Shown piece after piece: positions 43,201 to 53,800 of a stretch of 64,000 nucleotides of DNA. The DNA comes from JBMORL01 sp049322335. GTDB taxonomy: Bacteria; Bacteroidota; Bacteroidia; Flavobacteriales_D; UBA2798. The first letter of the stretch is position 1. Every line of letters begins with the position of its first letter. A program made the translations under genes and the position numbers. The notes beneath the pieces are model-generated. The model ran no database searches, was not told the DNA's origin, and was given only the letters and a program-made list of their open reading frames with translations. The stretch covers positions 39,126-103,125 of the forward strand of contig JBMORL010000077.1 of the NCBI GenBank assembly GCA_049322335.1, given 5' to 3'.

Positions 43201-45942
43201 TATTTCCGTTGCCTGATGGAATTTGATGCCGCCAGTGGATCGCTGCCCGATGGACGTTATGATTATGTTTCGGGTTATGCGGAACTAAACGGTGGAAAAG
43301 GAAGTGGATATGATTTTGATCCCGGCAGCGGAAAAGGATGGATAAAATTCAAACCGGTAAAATTCCATGACAGCGATCCTACCCCGGACTATCATCCTAT
43401 TTCAAAAGCAGCGATTCAATTCGGACGAACGCAGCTTTCGCGTTTTGTCTGGGATCAGCCTGCTGTTAGTGAAGGTGATGGATTTGGCGCTGATGTGCTG
43501 AACACCATTGTCAATTCCAGTTTTGTAAAAAACATCAATGATGCCTTACAGGGGCCAAACCTGGCCATCTGGTCGAAAGAAAGAGGAAGAAAACTGGTGC
43601 TGCAAAAATCGTGGATCAGACTTTATAATCCCAGTAAGAAAAAACTCGGAGGCGGTTGCCGTGTAAATAAAATATCCATGAGTGATGAGTGGAGCGGAAT
43701 GACCAATAATGCAATGGATTCCTATCAATACGGACAGCAGTACGAATATAAACTGGAAGACGGGACATCATCGGGCGTGGCATCTTATGAACCACAGTTA
43801 GGAGGCGATGAAAACACCTTCAAACAACCGGTTTTCTTTACCAACAACAATTCCGGTAATCCGCTGGATAACCTGCTGGTGCCTGATGAGCGTTATTACC
43901 AGGAAGAGCCGCTGGGTGAATCTTTCTTTCCATCCGCATCGGTAGGTTACAGCCGGGTGACGGTAAAGAACATTCAACGAACTAACGTAACGCGAACTGC
44001 CACTGGTAAAGTGGTACATGAGTTTTACACCGCCAGAGATTTCCCCACTATCACCAAACGCACGGAAGTAAATACGGTTCGAAATAAAAACAACCCGTTC
44101 AGTGTGGCCAACCTGTTTAATCTCAATTCGCGCGATCATATGACCGCCTCGCAGGGATTTGTGGTGGAGCTGAACGATATGCACGGCAAACCGAAAAAAC
44201 AAATGGTGTACCAGGAGGATCAGAATGTGCCCATCACCGAAGTGGAATACAAATACAAATCAGAACCCTTGAACCTTGATGGAAAGCTCAACTACAAATT
44301 AAAAAATACACGCCCGGTGATCTTTCCCGATGGAAATGTTTCCACTGCCGAGATCGGAGTGTTCTTCGATATGGTAGCCGACATGCGCGAGAATTTTACA
44401 AAAAGCATTGGTGGAAGCGCTCAAATAAATGCCGATGGATTTTTGGCTGCTATTCTTCCCGTGGTAATACCGATGGTCTATCCTTCCGTGTCCATTGAGG
44501 AAACGCAGTTCAGAAGTGCGGCCACTACCAAAGTGATCCAGCGTTTTGGAATTTTGGATGAAACCATCGCCCGTGACCTGGGTTCCAAAGTTTCCACACG
44601 CAACCTTGCCTATGATTCAGAAACCGGTGAAGTTTTATTGACTCAGACCAAAACCGATTTCAACGATGATATTTTTTCGCTTACCTATCCTTCGCATTGG
44701 GTATACGATGGTATGGCACAAGCCTATAAAAACATCGGCTACCGCACCACGAATATTTCTTTTAATGCAAACGGCATGGCCAACATCGCCAATGCTCACC
44801 AGTTTTTTGCCGAAGGTGATGAAGTAGTGGTAATGAAAAGTATCACCAGCTCCAACCCGTTTACTCCCGGAGTTTGGATAGATGATTATACCACTGCCGA
44901 AAAAGTGTGGATCACTGATGTTACTTCCACCGGGATAAAAGCACTAAGAAAAGACGGAACTTTACTTTCCACCGGTGTCTATTCAATAAAGGTGTTGCGG
45001 TCGGGAAGAAGAAATATGCAGGCCGTTCCTGTTTCTTCCATCACCACCTTGAAAAATCCGCTGGATAATTTCTCTTCCAACATTTTTGAAAAAGTATTGC
45101 AATCAAGTGCAATGGAATTTTCACAGGACTGGAATACCTTCTGTGAATGTTTTGAAGACCCGCAGGAAGATAATTTTACCACTAATCCATACGTGTTGGG
45201 GATAAAAGGAAACTGGCGCATGAAGCGTTCGTGGTTGCATCTCTCACCAAGAACCCAAAGCAACTATGATAACAACACAAATATTCGGAGGGATGGAATT
45301 TTTACTTCCTACACACCATTCTATAAACTGGTTAACGGAAAATGGAACATTGATGAAAACAACTGGACGTTTACTTCGGAAGTTACCGAGTTCAGTCCTT
45401 TTGGACAGGAACTGGAAAACCGCGATGCGCTCGGAAGATATTCTGCCGCTACCTTCGGATTCAATCAATCGCTGGCCACGGCTGTTGCAGCTAACTCGCG
45501 CTATCGCGAATTAGGATTTGATTCATTCGAAGATTACCAGTACAATGCCTGCTCTGACGATCATTTTAAATTCAGCACCCTCCCCACTACCGCACAATCC
45601 CATACCGGGAAAAACAGTGTGAAGGTTTCTGCGGGATCACCGGTGGTGATGAACAAACTTTTTGAAAACTGCACGCCACCTGGAGAATGTGCAATGGTTT
45701 CACAACTCACCATTGGTTCTATTGCACCCATCGGCCAGCCTGTTCAAACCATTTATACGGTAACCGCTTCTGCCGGAAGTATTCCCTATGCCATTAACTA
45801 TGATCTGGTCTATGGAAACTACACGGTAAACGTAAGTAATACCGGTGATGCCATTTCATTTACCGGCACAGGCCCCATCAACGTAATCCTTACTATCACC
45901 GATGCAAAAGGTTGCACCGAAACAAGAACCATTAACCAATGA
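40240..45942 (+). CDS. 1900-residue SpvB/TcB-like Rhs shell protein
   Basis: Exported: a signal-like N-terminus (residues 1-42) ends in VAPTCAYA. The mature protein starts with QGFEPIGTSDMVDLFSGDF, YNIPLLDIDGYPINISYNGG and EASWVGLGWNLNPGVVNR. I recall this opening from very large Bacteroidota proteins related to the N-terminal shell of Rhs/TcB toxins. Long strand-rich segments follow, including HFEYDYS, YSYKFEYNG-like repeats and YDRWGNYKPNDG. The C-terminus is a PKD-like domain with cysteines (CTPPGECAMVS, TDAKGCTETRTI). It has no toxin tip, so it may build part of the cage or be a partner of the downstream giant. Confidence 0.8.
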   Translation: MRMMKKYFKRQTREKIKKAIAVYLSLTLLFEIVAPTCAYALTGGPSQPEVQGFEPIGTSDMVDLFSGDFTYNIPLLDIDGYPINISYNGGISMDQEASWVGLGWNLNPGVVNRAMRGLPDDFSGDEVRKEYNIKPNKTFGVTGLSGLEIIGLPIGLNAQVGVNWNNYSGMGIEKSINPSLLSKKGAMGKLNVDLGLNSSSDNGLSVQPSVSFELKKEKDENHVNKQLNGKIGASFNSRMGLQQLTYGMSAAYASDKVNNKVSALIGGMGSAGGSFDLGMPTYTPDVSMPMHNLSITGSFKLGASFFGADPTFDMSAYVSVQNLREKERRSKAYGYMNAEQGQDEKESLLDFNRENEGSFTINTPALAVSNYTYDLFTVSGQGVGGSYRPFRSDIGHIFDPYTETTSNSGSIGVEIGTGNLYKGGVDISVTHVESHSGDWTEDNAAGDKLSHVGGTSDSKYEKFFFKEANEKSVNTDNSFYAEMGSADPVRFQLNEVSNFNIHSENKFVNHNNGQITISDNTKEGREKRNQVLSFLTHNEVKFGMGIDDLHNDAFDNGQIGHHIAEITTLGTDGRRYVYGIAAYNTSQREVSFAVGDNLYGDEGLDGNCGTGLVKYEDVDGKWDNTRDNQRGLDNYFSATNMPAYAHSYLLTCVLSADYVDADATKGPSKGDLGTWIKFNYEKVDGYNWRTPVGEFTASYNEGLKSDPNDDKASYTYGTKELWYVESIETKNYIAKFVVEDRKDGYGVTDEDGNIVNTNKTMKLLRKISLHTKRGDGTTNPVPIKEVHFEYDYSLCPNVANNPGDAEMVGSVNLNANKGKLTLKRIFFTYQNSNKAKFSPYKFEYNGLNPEYNLKAYDRWGNYKPNDGNNCNALSGTGPSTAEFPYVDQSSQANADSYTSAWSLTDIFLPSGGKIHVDYESDDYAYVQHKRASQMFKIVGVEDNSGNFSVPGNTASISDLTKPNRKIFFEVQPGFTNIEDYIGDQTMIYFRCLMEFDAASGSLPDGRYDYVSGYAELNGGKGSGYDFDPGSGKGWIKFKPVKFHDSDPTPDYHPISKAAIQFGRTQLSRFVWDQPAVSEGDGFGADVLNTIVNSSFVKNINDALQGPNLAIWSKERGRKLVLQKSWIRLYNPSKKKLGGGCRVNKISMSDEWSGMTNNAMDSYQYGQQYEYKLEDGTSSGVASYEPQLGGDENTFKQPVFFTNNNSGNPLDNLLVPDERYYQEEPLGESFFPSASVGYSRVTVKNIQRTNVTRTATGKVVHEFYTARDFPTITKRTEVNTVRNKNNPFSVANLFNLNSRDHMTASQGFVVELNDMHGKPKKQMVYQEDQNVPITEVEYKYKSEPLNLDGKLNYKLKNTRPVIFPDGNVSTAEIGVFFDMVADMRENFTKSIGGSAQINADGFLAAILPVVIPMVYPSVSIEETQFRSAATTKVIQRFGILDETIARDLGSKVSTRNLAYDSETGEVLLTQTKTDFNDDIFSLTYPSHWVYDGMAQAYKNIGYRTTNISFNANGMANIANAHQFFAEGDEVVVMKSITSSNPFTPGVWIDDYTTAEKVWITDVTSTGIKALRKDGTLLSTGVYSIKVLRSGRRNMQAVPVSSITTLKNPLDNFSSNIFEKVLQSSAMEFSQDWNTFCECFEDPQEDNFTTNPYVLGIKGNWRMKRSWLHLSPRTQSNYDNNTNIRRDGIFTSYTPFYKLVNGKWNIDENNWTFTSEVTEFSPFGQELENRDALGRYSAATFGFNQSLATAVAANSRYRELGFDSFEDYQYNACSDDHFKFSTLPTTAQSHTGKNSVKVSAGSPVVMNKLFENCTPPGECAMVSQLTIGSIAPIGQPVQTIYTVTASAGSIPYAINYDLVYGNYTVNVSNTGDAISFTGTGPINVILTITDAKGCTETRTINQ

Positions 45943-46033
45943 AAATAAAAATGAAATATTCATCATTCCAAAATGAGAAAGACCATCCGATGATGAATAT
46001 TCCATGTGACCGCTAAAAAACAATTATATACAC

Positions 46034-47029
46034 ATGAAATTAAAGATGAAAAATAGTATCGTTTTACTCTCTGCATTGTTTGTTTCATTTACATGCAGGG
46101 CTACTGTACCCGATCCGCCCGCCAACACCAGTTGTAATGCTGCCACTTTTGTTTGCCAGGATTTGCTGCACCAGTTTGATGACCGTGTGCAGCCTTCGGG
46201 AAATTGCGCACACAACCCGCTGGAGTTGTATTATTATTTTTATACCGATGCGGGCGCATTCAATTTCGATGTGAATTTCGGCAGCAGCACTTTTGAATAT
46301 TTTCTCTATGGCCCGCTGGATGTGAATCTGCCCGATGCCTGCGAACAATACACGCAAAACAGCGCAACGCTGGTGCAATCTTCACAAACCGTTGCCGGAC
46401 ATCCGCTCAGTGGATATGCAGTAAACAATTCCAATGTAGCAGCAGGATTGTATTTGATGGTGGTACGCCCAACGGTTTGTTACGGATCACTCACCATTGA
46501 TTTGAAAACACCCGAATTATGCGAACCCGAAATTCCCTGCGAAAACTGCGTGGCATCGTTTGAACTCACTCCCGGAAAAAAATACATGTTCTCCTGCTGG
46601 GTGAAAGAAGATGGCGCCCCTGTAACAAAAACATCATACGATAATCCGCAGGTGATTTTGTCTTTTCCTTCTGTTGTCAATACGCTTCCGGCATTTTCTC
46701 CATCGGGCGTGATCATTGACGGATGGCAGCGTATTGAAGCCGAATTCACCGTACCTCTTGGCGCCACCGATCTGCAAATTACATTGAATGTGGTAAGCGG
46801 TGATGCATATTATGATGATATCCGCATTCTGCCATTTGACGGTAGCATGAAAAGTTATGTTTATGATCCTGAAACTTTACGCTTACTGGCCGAACTCGAT
46901 GAACGCAATTACGCCACCATTTACGAATACGATGAAGAAGGAAAATTAGTGCGGGTGAAAAAAGAAACCGAACGGGGAGTGATGACCATACAGGAGAATA
47001 AGACGAGTATTAAGAAGAGTGGGCAGTAG
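46034..47029 (+). CDS. Secreted protein with carbohydrate-binding-like domain and Rhs tail piece
   Basis: 331 residues with a signal peptide (MKNSIVLLSALFVSFTCRA). The N-terminal half is Cys-rich and strand-like. A jelly-roll domain (about 170-270) has TPGKKYMFSCWVKEDG, GWQRIEAEFTVPLGATDLQI and AYYDDIRILPFDG. The tail is KSYVYDPETLRLLAELDERN, ATIYEYDEEGKLVRVKKETE, which is a YD/Rhs-type repeat. In relatives this tail is, as I recall, the C-terminus of the 1900-residue-type shell proteins. Here it is a separate gene 91 bases later with its own signal peptide, so the shell seems to be split in two. Confidence 0.72.
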   Translation: MKLKMKNSIVLLSALFVSFTCRATVPDPPANTSCNAATFVCQDLLHQFDDRVQPSGNCAHNPLELYYYFYTDAGAFNFDVNFGSSTFEYFLYGPLDVNLPDACEQYTQNSATLVQSSQTVAGHPLSGYAVNNSNVAAGLYLMVVRPTVCYGSLTIDLKTPELCEPEIPCENCVASFELTPGKKYMFSCWVKEDGAPVTKTSYDNPQVILSFPSVVNTLPAFSPSGVIIDGWQRIEAEFTVPLGATDLQITLNVVSGDAYYDDIRILPFDGSMKSYVYDPETLRLLAELDERNYATIYEYDEEGKLVRVKKETERGVMTIQENKTSIKKSGQ

Positions 47030-47033
47030 TGAG

Positions 47034-47075
47034 TATTGAGCTTGCCACGCGCTTTGGCGTGGATATTAGTATTGA
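47034..47075. repeat. Short hairpin insertion flanked by AGTATTGAG direct repeats
   Basis: CCACGC/GCGTGG hairpin (about 47043-47060) between two AGTATTGAG copies, directly after the stop of the 331-residue gene. It looks like a small REP-type insertion. Confidence 0.4.
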
Positions 47076-47122
47076 GACATGAGATAGTAAAATTTGATTA
47101 AAAGAAAAAAGTTAAAAAGAAA

Positions 47123-47866
47123 ATGAAATTTTTGATATACATAGTGTTGTTTTCGATTACGCCAATGGCGGTGATGAAAAATCCTGTGGATGGCTGGACG
47201 GCTATTACCGTGGAAGAAATGGCGAAGGAAACGAAAAAGATGGAAGCGTTTTATAAAAACACTTCTTCCTATTCATTTAAAATTTCGCACGCTACTTATA
47301 AAAATTATACTACTACGGTGACAGAAGAAAGAATAAACGGGTATTACATCAAAGATTCAAAGAACAATTACCACAGCTATATTATGGGAACGCATACGAT
47401 ACAGAATAGTAAAGTAAAAGTGACCATCGATTCCACCAACCGGATGATACAGATCAATCAGCCTGATCGATCATTTACCAAAGAAGTAAAAATGAAAGAA
47501 GTGGAAGACATGTTGGCTGTTTGTACTTCGGTAAAAAAACAAACGGGCGCTTACAAATACAAATTGGAGTTTGACAACAAACATACCTATTCCGCTTACG
47601 AAGTGTGGAGCAATTCATCCTCACAACTGGAAAAAATTGTGATGTATTTCAATGCTGAATTTCCTTCCGATCCCAGGGATGAAAAATCGCCCAAAACAAA
47701 ACCGCGTGCCGAAGTGGTGTTTTCGGATTACAAAACGGGTATCAGCCCATCCTACAAAGAACATTTTGACGAATCAAAATACATTAAAGCAAAGGGTGAG
47801 ACCTATGTGGCCACTGATGCTTATAAAAATTACAAAGTGTACGACCTGCGGGTCAAAACAAAATAA
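47123..47866 (+). CDS. Secreted LolA-fold-like protein of the Rhs locus
   Basis: 247 residues. A signal-like start (MKFLIYIVLFSITPMAVM) is followed by a mature part with many long strands: YSFKISHATYKNYTTTVTEE, HSYIMGTHTIQNSKVKVTID and KKQTGAYKYKLEFDN. The pattern resembles a LolA/LolB-like half-barrel, inferred from strand pattern only. It is 6 bases upstream of the 4171-residue giant, so it is surely cotranscribed. A chaperone or escort for the giant in the periplasm is possible. No family recognised. Confidence 0.65.
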   Translation: MKFLIYIVLFSITPMAVMKNPVDGWTAITVEEMAKETKKMEAFYKNTSSYSFKISHATYKNYTTTVTEERINGYYIKDSKNNYHSYIMGTHTIQNSKVKVTIDSTNRMIQINQPDRSFTKEVKMKEVEDMLAVCTSVKKQTGAYKYKLEFDNKHTYSAYEVWSNSSSQLEKIVMYFNAEFPSDPRDEKSPKTKPRAEVVFSDYKTGISPSYKEHFDESKYIKAKGETYVATDAYKNYKVYDLRVKTK

Positions 47867-47872
47867 GAGATT

Positions 47873-50800
47873 ATGAGAAAGATATTGAGAAAACTAACGG
47901 TGATGGTATTGCTTGCATCAGTTCCTGCGGGAGCAGCAATGGCCGGAATTATAAAATTCCATGAGCGGATCAACACGCCTTATTTGGGAACACCGGTTAC
48001 CATAGGGCAACCCGAAGCCGAAGTTACGGTAACGGCCACCCCGCTAACCGGTACGTTTGTTGACGCCACCGTGAACGATGTGATTACATTGGGTGTTGAC
48101 GTCAATTATCAGCAGTATTTCGGTAGCGGGATGGATGTAAAAGTAAAACTCGAACTCAACCGCTGGGATGTAAATAATAACCCGTTAAGTGATACCACTG
48201 TTTATTTGGAAATCAACTATCATCCTTTTGATGCTACGCCTTACATTGATAAAAATTCCGTTCGTTTTATCAATACCTATAAATACAAAGCCATCATCAC
48301 CGAAATTTTAGTAAATACTGTTTCGGTCAATACCCTTCCAGCCAACTTGTTTATTGATACCGATATTTATATTGACCGTTATTTTGATTTTGCCACGGCA
48401 TCCACTCCCATCGGAATTTTTACTCCCGATCCCAATGATGAAGACGAATTGGTGGACACCGATTGCGATGGGACACTGGATGAAATTGTGGTGATGTGGC
48501 CCCAAATTCCGGGAGTGGAAGAGTATCAGCTCGAATGGACTTTTGTAAATGATTACGGAACAACTGCCGGTACATTCATCCCGCTTTCAGATCCCAACTT
48601 CAAATATGATTTTCGCTTTAATGCCACCCGCATTACCACCGTTAATAATTATTACGCGATCACTCTTGCTTTTGATCACGGTTATATTTTATTCCGTGTG
48701 CGGGGAATAGGAAGAGACCTGAATGATCTTTCGCAAATCATCACCGGTGTTTGGAGCGCAGCTGAAACCGGAACCGTTTCTTCTTTACCGGTGCGATACC
48801 ACGTTACCACTCCGCACGAAGGCGATAAAAACTGGCAGTTCTCTACCACCTTTGCCGAAGAAGGAAAGAAAAAAGACGTGGTGAGTTATTTTGACGGATC
48901 ATTGCGCAACCGCCAAACCGTTACCAAAATAAATTCGGATAACAATACCATTGTTGGCGAAACCATTTACGATCACCAGGGTCGCCCGGCTGTTACTGTG
49001 TTGCCTGTTCCGGTGGTTGATCCTGATTGCACTACCAATGATGAAGAAGCGGCAATAAAATTTTATCCCAACTTCAACCAGGATGATTCATTGAAAGGAT
49101 ATTCGAAAAACGATTTTGATGTAAGCATTGCCAATATTTGTGATCTGACAGCAGGAACTATGGGAACCCAAAGTGGCGCTTCCAATTATTATTCTCCTGC
49201 CAATGCTGATCAGAACGGAATACAGGCATACGTACCTGATGCGAAACTTTTTCCTTTTACACAGGTGGAATATACTCCCGATAACACCGGAAGAATACGC
49301 AGGCAAAGTGGTGTGGGCGATGAATTTCAGTTGGGCACCGGTCACGAGACAAAATATTTTTACGGTCAGCCCAATCAAATTCAACTCGACCGTTTGTTCG
49401 CCACCGAAGTGGGAGATGCCGCGCATTACAAAAAAAATGTAGTGATTGATCCCAACGGGCAAGCCAGTGTTTCGTATCTCGACCAGGAAGGAAGAGTGGT
49501 GGCTACTGCATTAGCCGGTGATGCACCCACTAACTTACAGGCCATTGCCAGCGAAGAAAACGCAGCGGTGGAACTCACCATTGACCTGTTTGCTGAAAAT
49601 GCAGAAGGAGTAAGCCAGGTAAATGAAATCAACGAAGATGGCGATGCAATTATTTACAGCACACAACTGCTGGTGGCCTACACTACTGATTATGTGTTCG
49701 ATTATTCATTGGCGGTGGATACATTGTTCGATGCCTGTTTGGATGATAATGTTTGTTTTAACTGTGTATATGATTTCAATATACAAGTGCGCGATGAATG
49801 CGGTGCATTACTATCAGGTGAAAACAAAACCATCGGACATTTTACTCAAACACAAAACGGAATTGAATTCGTGACGGATTGTACCTTGTTTCCTTCCACT
49901 GAATTCAATTACAACACCACCTTTACTATAAACCTCGCCCCCGGTAATTATACCGTGAGCAAAATCCTTACGGTAAACAGCGATGCGCGGGAATTTTATA
50001 TTGAAAAATACCTTGACCCTGCTTACAACACCTGCATCAAAACACTGGAAGATTTTCAAAACGAATATTTGGCACAGATAGATCCTGAAGATTGCAATAT
50101 TTCCTGTGAATCCTGTGCCGCTTCATTGGGAGACAGGGATGATTTCGTGGCGCAGGGAAAAGGAACAGCCCTCCAATATGATTTGTTGATGGAAGCCTGC
50201 TTTGAACCCTGCAAAGTAATTACCGTTTGCGAAGCCACTTACCAAATGTTGCTGGCCGATGTTTCTCCCGGTGGACAATATGCTGAATTTGATGTGTCAG
50301 GAAATTCGTACAGCGCATCGAATCACTGGCTTTCGGTACTGAATGAGAACAATTACCTTTCCGGCACCAACCCGCACTGGCGCCAACCCCATGCCATTAT
50401 CAACGGCAATGATTATTTCTTTTACATGGATGAAGACGGTTCGCGTTCCAAAATTTATCTCACCATCGATAACAACGGAGATTTTGTTCCTGCCATTCTT
50501 CCCACTACCCCTGCACCGGCTGTTGTATTCGATCCGGCTGTGGGACAGTTTTATACCTATACCGAATGGCTGGCCGACCTGGGAGATTTTATATCGCTCT
50601 TTAAACCTACCTGGGCCAAATCACTCGTTACTTTCCATCCTGAATTTTGTTATTACCAAACCTGCTCTGAATACAGTGAGGAACAAAATGCCGGTGAATC
50701 CTCATCCGATGATTTTGATGCACTGTTATTAAACACCAATTCCTTTGCTGATGCCGTAGCCAACGGTTTGATTCCTTCTACCAATCCCGCCAACATCAAC

Positions 50801-53800
50801 TGGTTTACCAATACACAACCTGAGTGGGATCCGTTTGTGGTGTATTCGGTCAACTATAACGGTTACGGAGCTGCTCTTCAAAATAAATTCACCAATTATT
50901 ACAACGATGGAGTGCAAACCTACAACATGGCGCAATTTGCTGCTATGATCGTGCGTTGCGGAAATAACCTGGGTGTAACTCCAACGGGAACCTGTTTTGA
51001 TTTCGGTTCGGGCACCGATGTTTCGGTTCACGACCAGGAATGGAACATGCTGAAGAGTTTGTACCGCTCGGCCAAACAAACTTTTCAGCAGCAATATGCC
51101 GATGAAAAAGCGCTCACCACCTGCAACGGTTTTAATGATTGCATCGGCTCGGATGATTTTAATCCCATCGCTTCGGGAATGATCAACGATTTTACTCCCG
51201 GTGGATTTTATATCAACAACGAATTTTTCCAGGCCGATCAGCCCTGCGGGTATTTAACGTGGACACTTTATGCCAACAAAGTAAAACGATTCGCCACACC
51301 CGATGACCTGCCCATTCAAGGCCCATCAGATGCCGCCTACCAGCAGTATTTGCTCACCGGGCAATGTCCAAACGCTTTTTCATTGCAAACGTTATTGTCG
51401 GCACTTGCCAACAACGATGCACTGGATGCTACCAACGAAGTGCTGAATACCTACCCGGAACTGATGGGTGTACTTTTGGCCAACAACAATTACACCATTA
51501 CCACACCGGTGCATGATTTCCAGTGGCAAACCGTTTTATCGGTTCCCACGCAATTAAAAGTAGATTTATTTGATGTCACCGACAACGTAGTGTTGTGTAG
51601 TTTTGAATTCAACTTTCCCGGCAGCGGAATTTTGGTGGATGACATTGAAGGATTTTCCAATTTGCAAAGCACCAGCACTACCTCTCCTTTTACCTTTACA
51701 GCCAATGTAATAGAAAACACAGGAAGCGGAACTGCTATTGTTCCTATTACCGGGAACACTACCTGTTTGAACCTTGCCGATTGCCGTTTTCAAACCCAAT
51801 GCGATGCCAATCTGTTTGCGCACGACCTGGAACTGTTGATGACTGCACTTGCTGTAAACGGTGATCTGACAGGAACATCCGTTGATCTGGAATCTTCTGC
51901 CTATAATAACCCCTCACCACCCATAACGGTGGTTTCTTCCTTGATCAGGAACAATGTGGGTACGATAAATAACAATTTGCGCTGGTCGTACAATTCCGCT
52001 ACTCACGTGTGGAGCATATATGATAATTCAGCTCCCGCTGTAAAACTGGATATTGAGATCACTTCGGTGGAACCGAATACTTTTTCACTGACCAACCTGA
52101 ATTCGATAAAATCATTTGAAAACGTGGTTTCGGAGTGGAGCAATGCTTTTGCCATTGACGGAAAAGATGCCGCAGGAAATTTTTTGGTTACCATTCATGG
52201 CACAGTAATACACGATGAGAACGGAACCATCGAACCCGTTTCATTGGGAGATTGCGGTTTACCCGATGCCGCCTCCTGTGAAGGAGAAGGATATGAAGTG
52301 GCTGATGATTTGGAAGCCTTGCTTCGAGACGTGCTGCTCACACAAACCTTTACTCCCAATATCAATTTGTTCAACAGCAATTACTGGACAACCTTGTTAC
52401 AATCTTTTCTTGTTGCCGGAACAACTTCCACCAGCAGTACCTATAATGAAAATGTTTCAGGTGGCATCCACTCCGATAAATTGAAATTTTCGCTGAACGG
52501 TTGTGTTTTAGAACTCAATCATAGCGACAACAACGCCCCTCCGCGCAGTTTTTATGATCTCACCGGTATGGAAGGATTTACGGCTACCGGTACTGCCGAT
52601 GCAGAAGGCAATATGTTTGAATTCTATTTTTTAGCTACGTATAACGTATCGGGTACTGATTATACCGATACCGTTTTCGGGCAAACCTGTTTTCCCTTGA
52701 GAAATTGTAAAGAATGTCCCGACAGCACCAACCTCGATACCAATGCCATTGCCCAGCAGGATGAAGCGTTAAGACAACAGGGAAAAACATTTGCAGAAGC
52801 ATCGGTAATATCCTATGAAAAATATACTGCTGCTGTGGATGAGCTGAACACACGCATGGGATGGAACCCTTCGGATTCTCTTTTTGTTCCGAAGATGACG
52901 TATACAAAATATTTCCACGAAGGCATGTCGCGTATTTCTTCTTCTTATATCCGTTACATGAAACATTTCGATCCGGATATCGATGAACACGGAATCGTCA
53001 GCCATTGTGATTCCTTTACCGTGCAATACGGGTACGGCACCAATGTAAAACAGGAATACAAGCGATACAAAAAAGCCGTTCAGCGTTATAACCAGCGTGC
53101 AGCGCAGGTTTCCCTTCCTCCGCTTACCATTATGGAAGACACCACTTTTGCCAAAATACATGTGGCCGACAGCATTGGTTATTATACCGACTACATTGAA
53201 ACCATGCCGCAGGGAACCACTGCTGCCGATCAAGTGGTTTTTTATCTTACCTCCACCGGAAAACTGGCCACCAATTTTGATAGTATTTGTCAGGAGTACT
53301 ATAAATTTTATGTAGATGCTTACGATTATTTTGAAATGCAGCAAGCCATCAATAATACCTGTTTGAATTACCCGGTATTTTCTCCGCTTTACAGTTTCAG
53401 CGATGTTGAAAAAAATAATCTCTGCTGTTCACAGGCCGGTTTGGATGCCTTTGAAGCCTATATCAATTCGTTTTATGATACAACGGTTTGTCCCGGTGCC
53501 TTGCCACTGATGGAAAGTTGCGCGATACTTTCTGAGATCGACACCAGCGCCTGCCAGAAAAGTTATGTCATGTATGTGCAGGCCATCAACGATTTTAATA
53601 ATTCTCCCTGGGCGATGGCCAATAACCAAACTCTTTCATTGGGCTATGAAACTTTTGATGAATTTATCCGGGCCGGCAAATGCGAATGTGTGGACGGATG
53701 GTTGGTGTACATCAATGATTATCTCGAAGCGCAAGCCACCGGTATTCTGCCTCCCGCCCAAAGCATCGACCAGTTTGCCGATTGCCCCGAACAGTTTCAA

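Noticed and set aside
52769..53344. 191-codon minus-strand ORF inside the giant Rhs gene
   Set aside because: Antisense shadow of a continuous 4171-codon frame; no independent signal.
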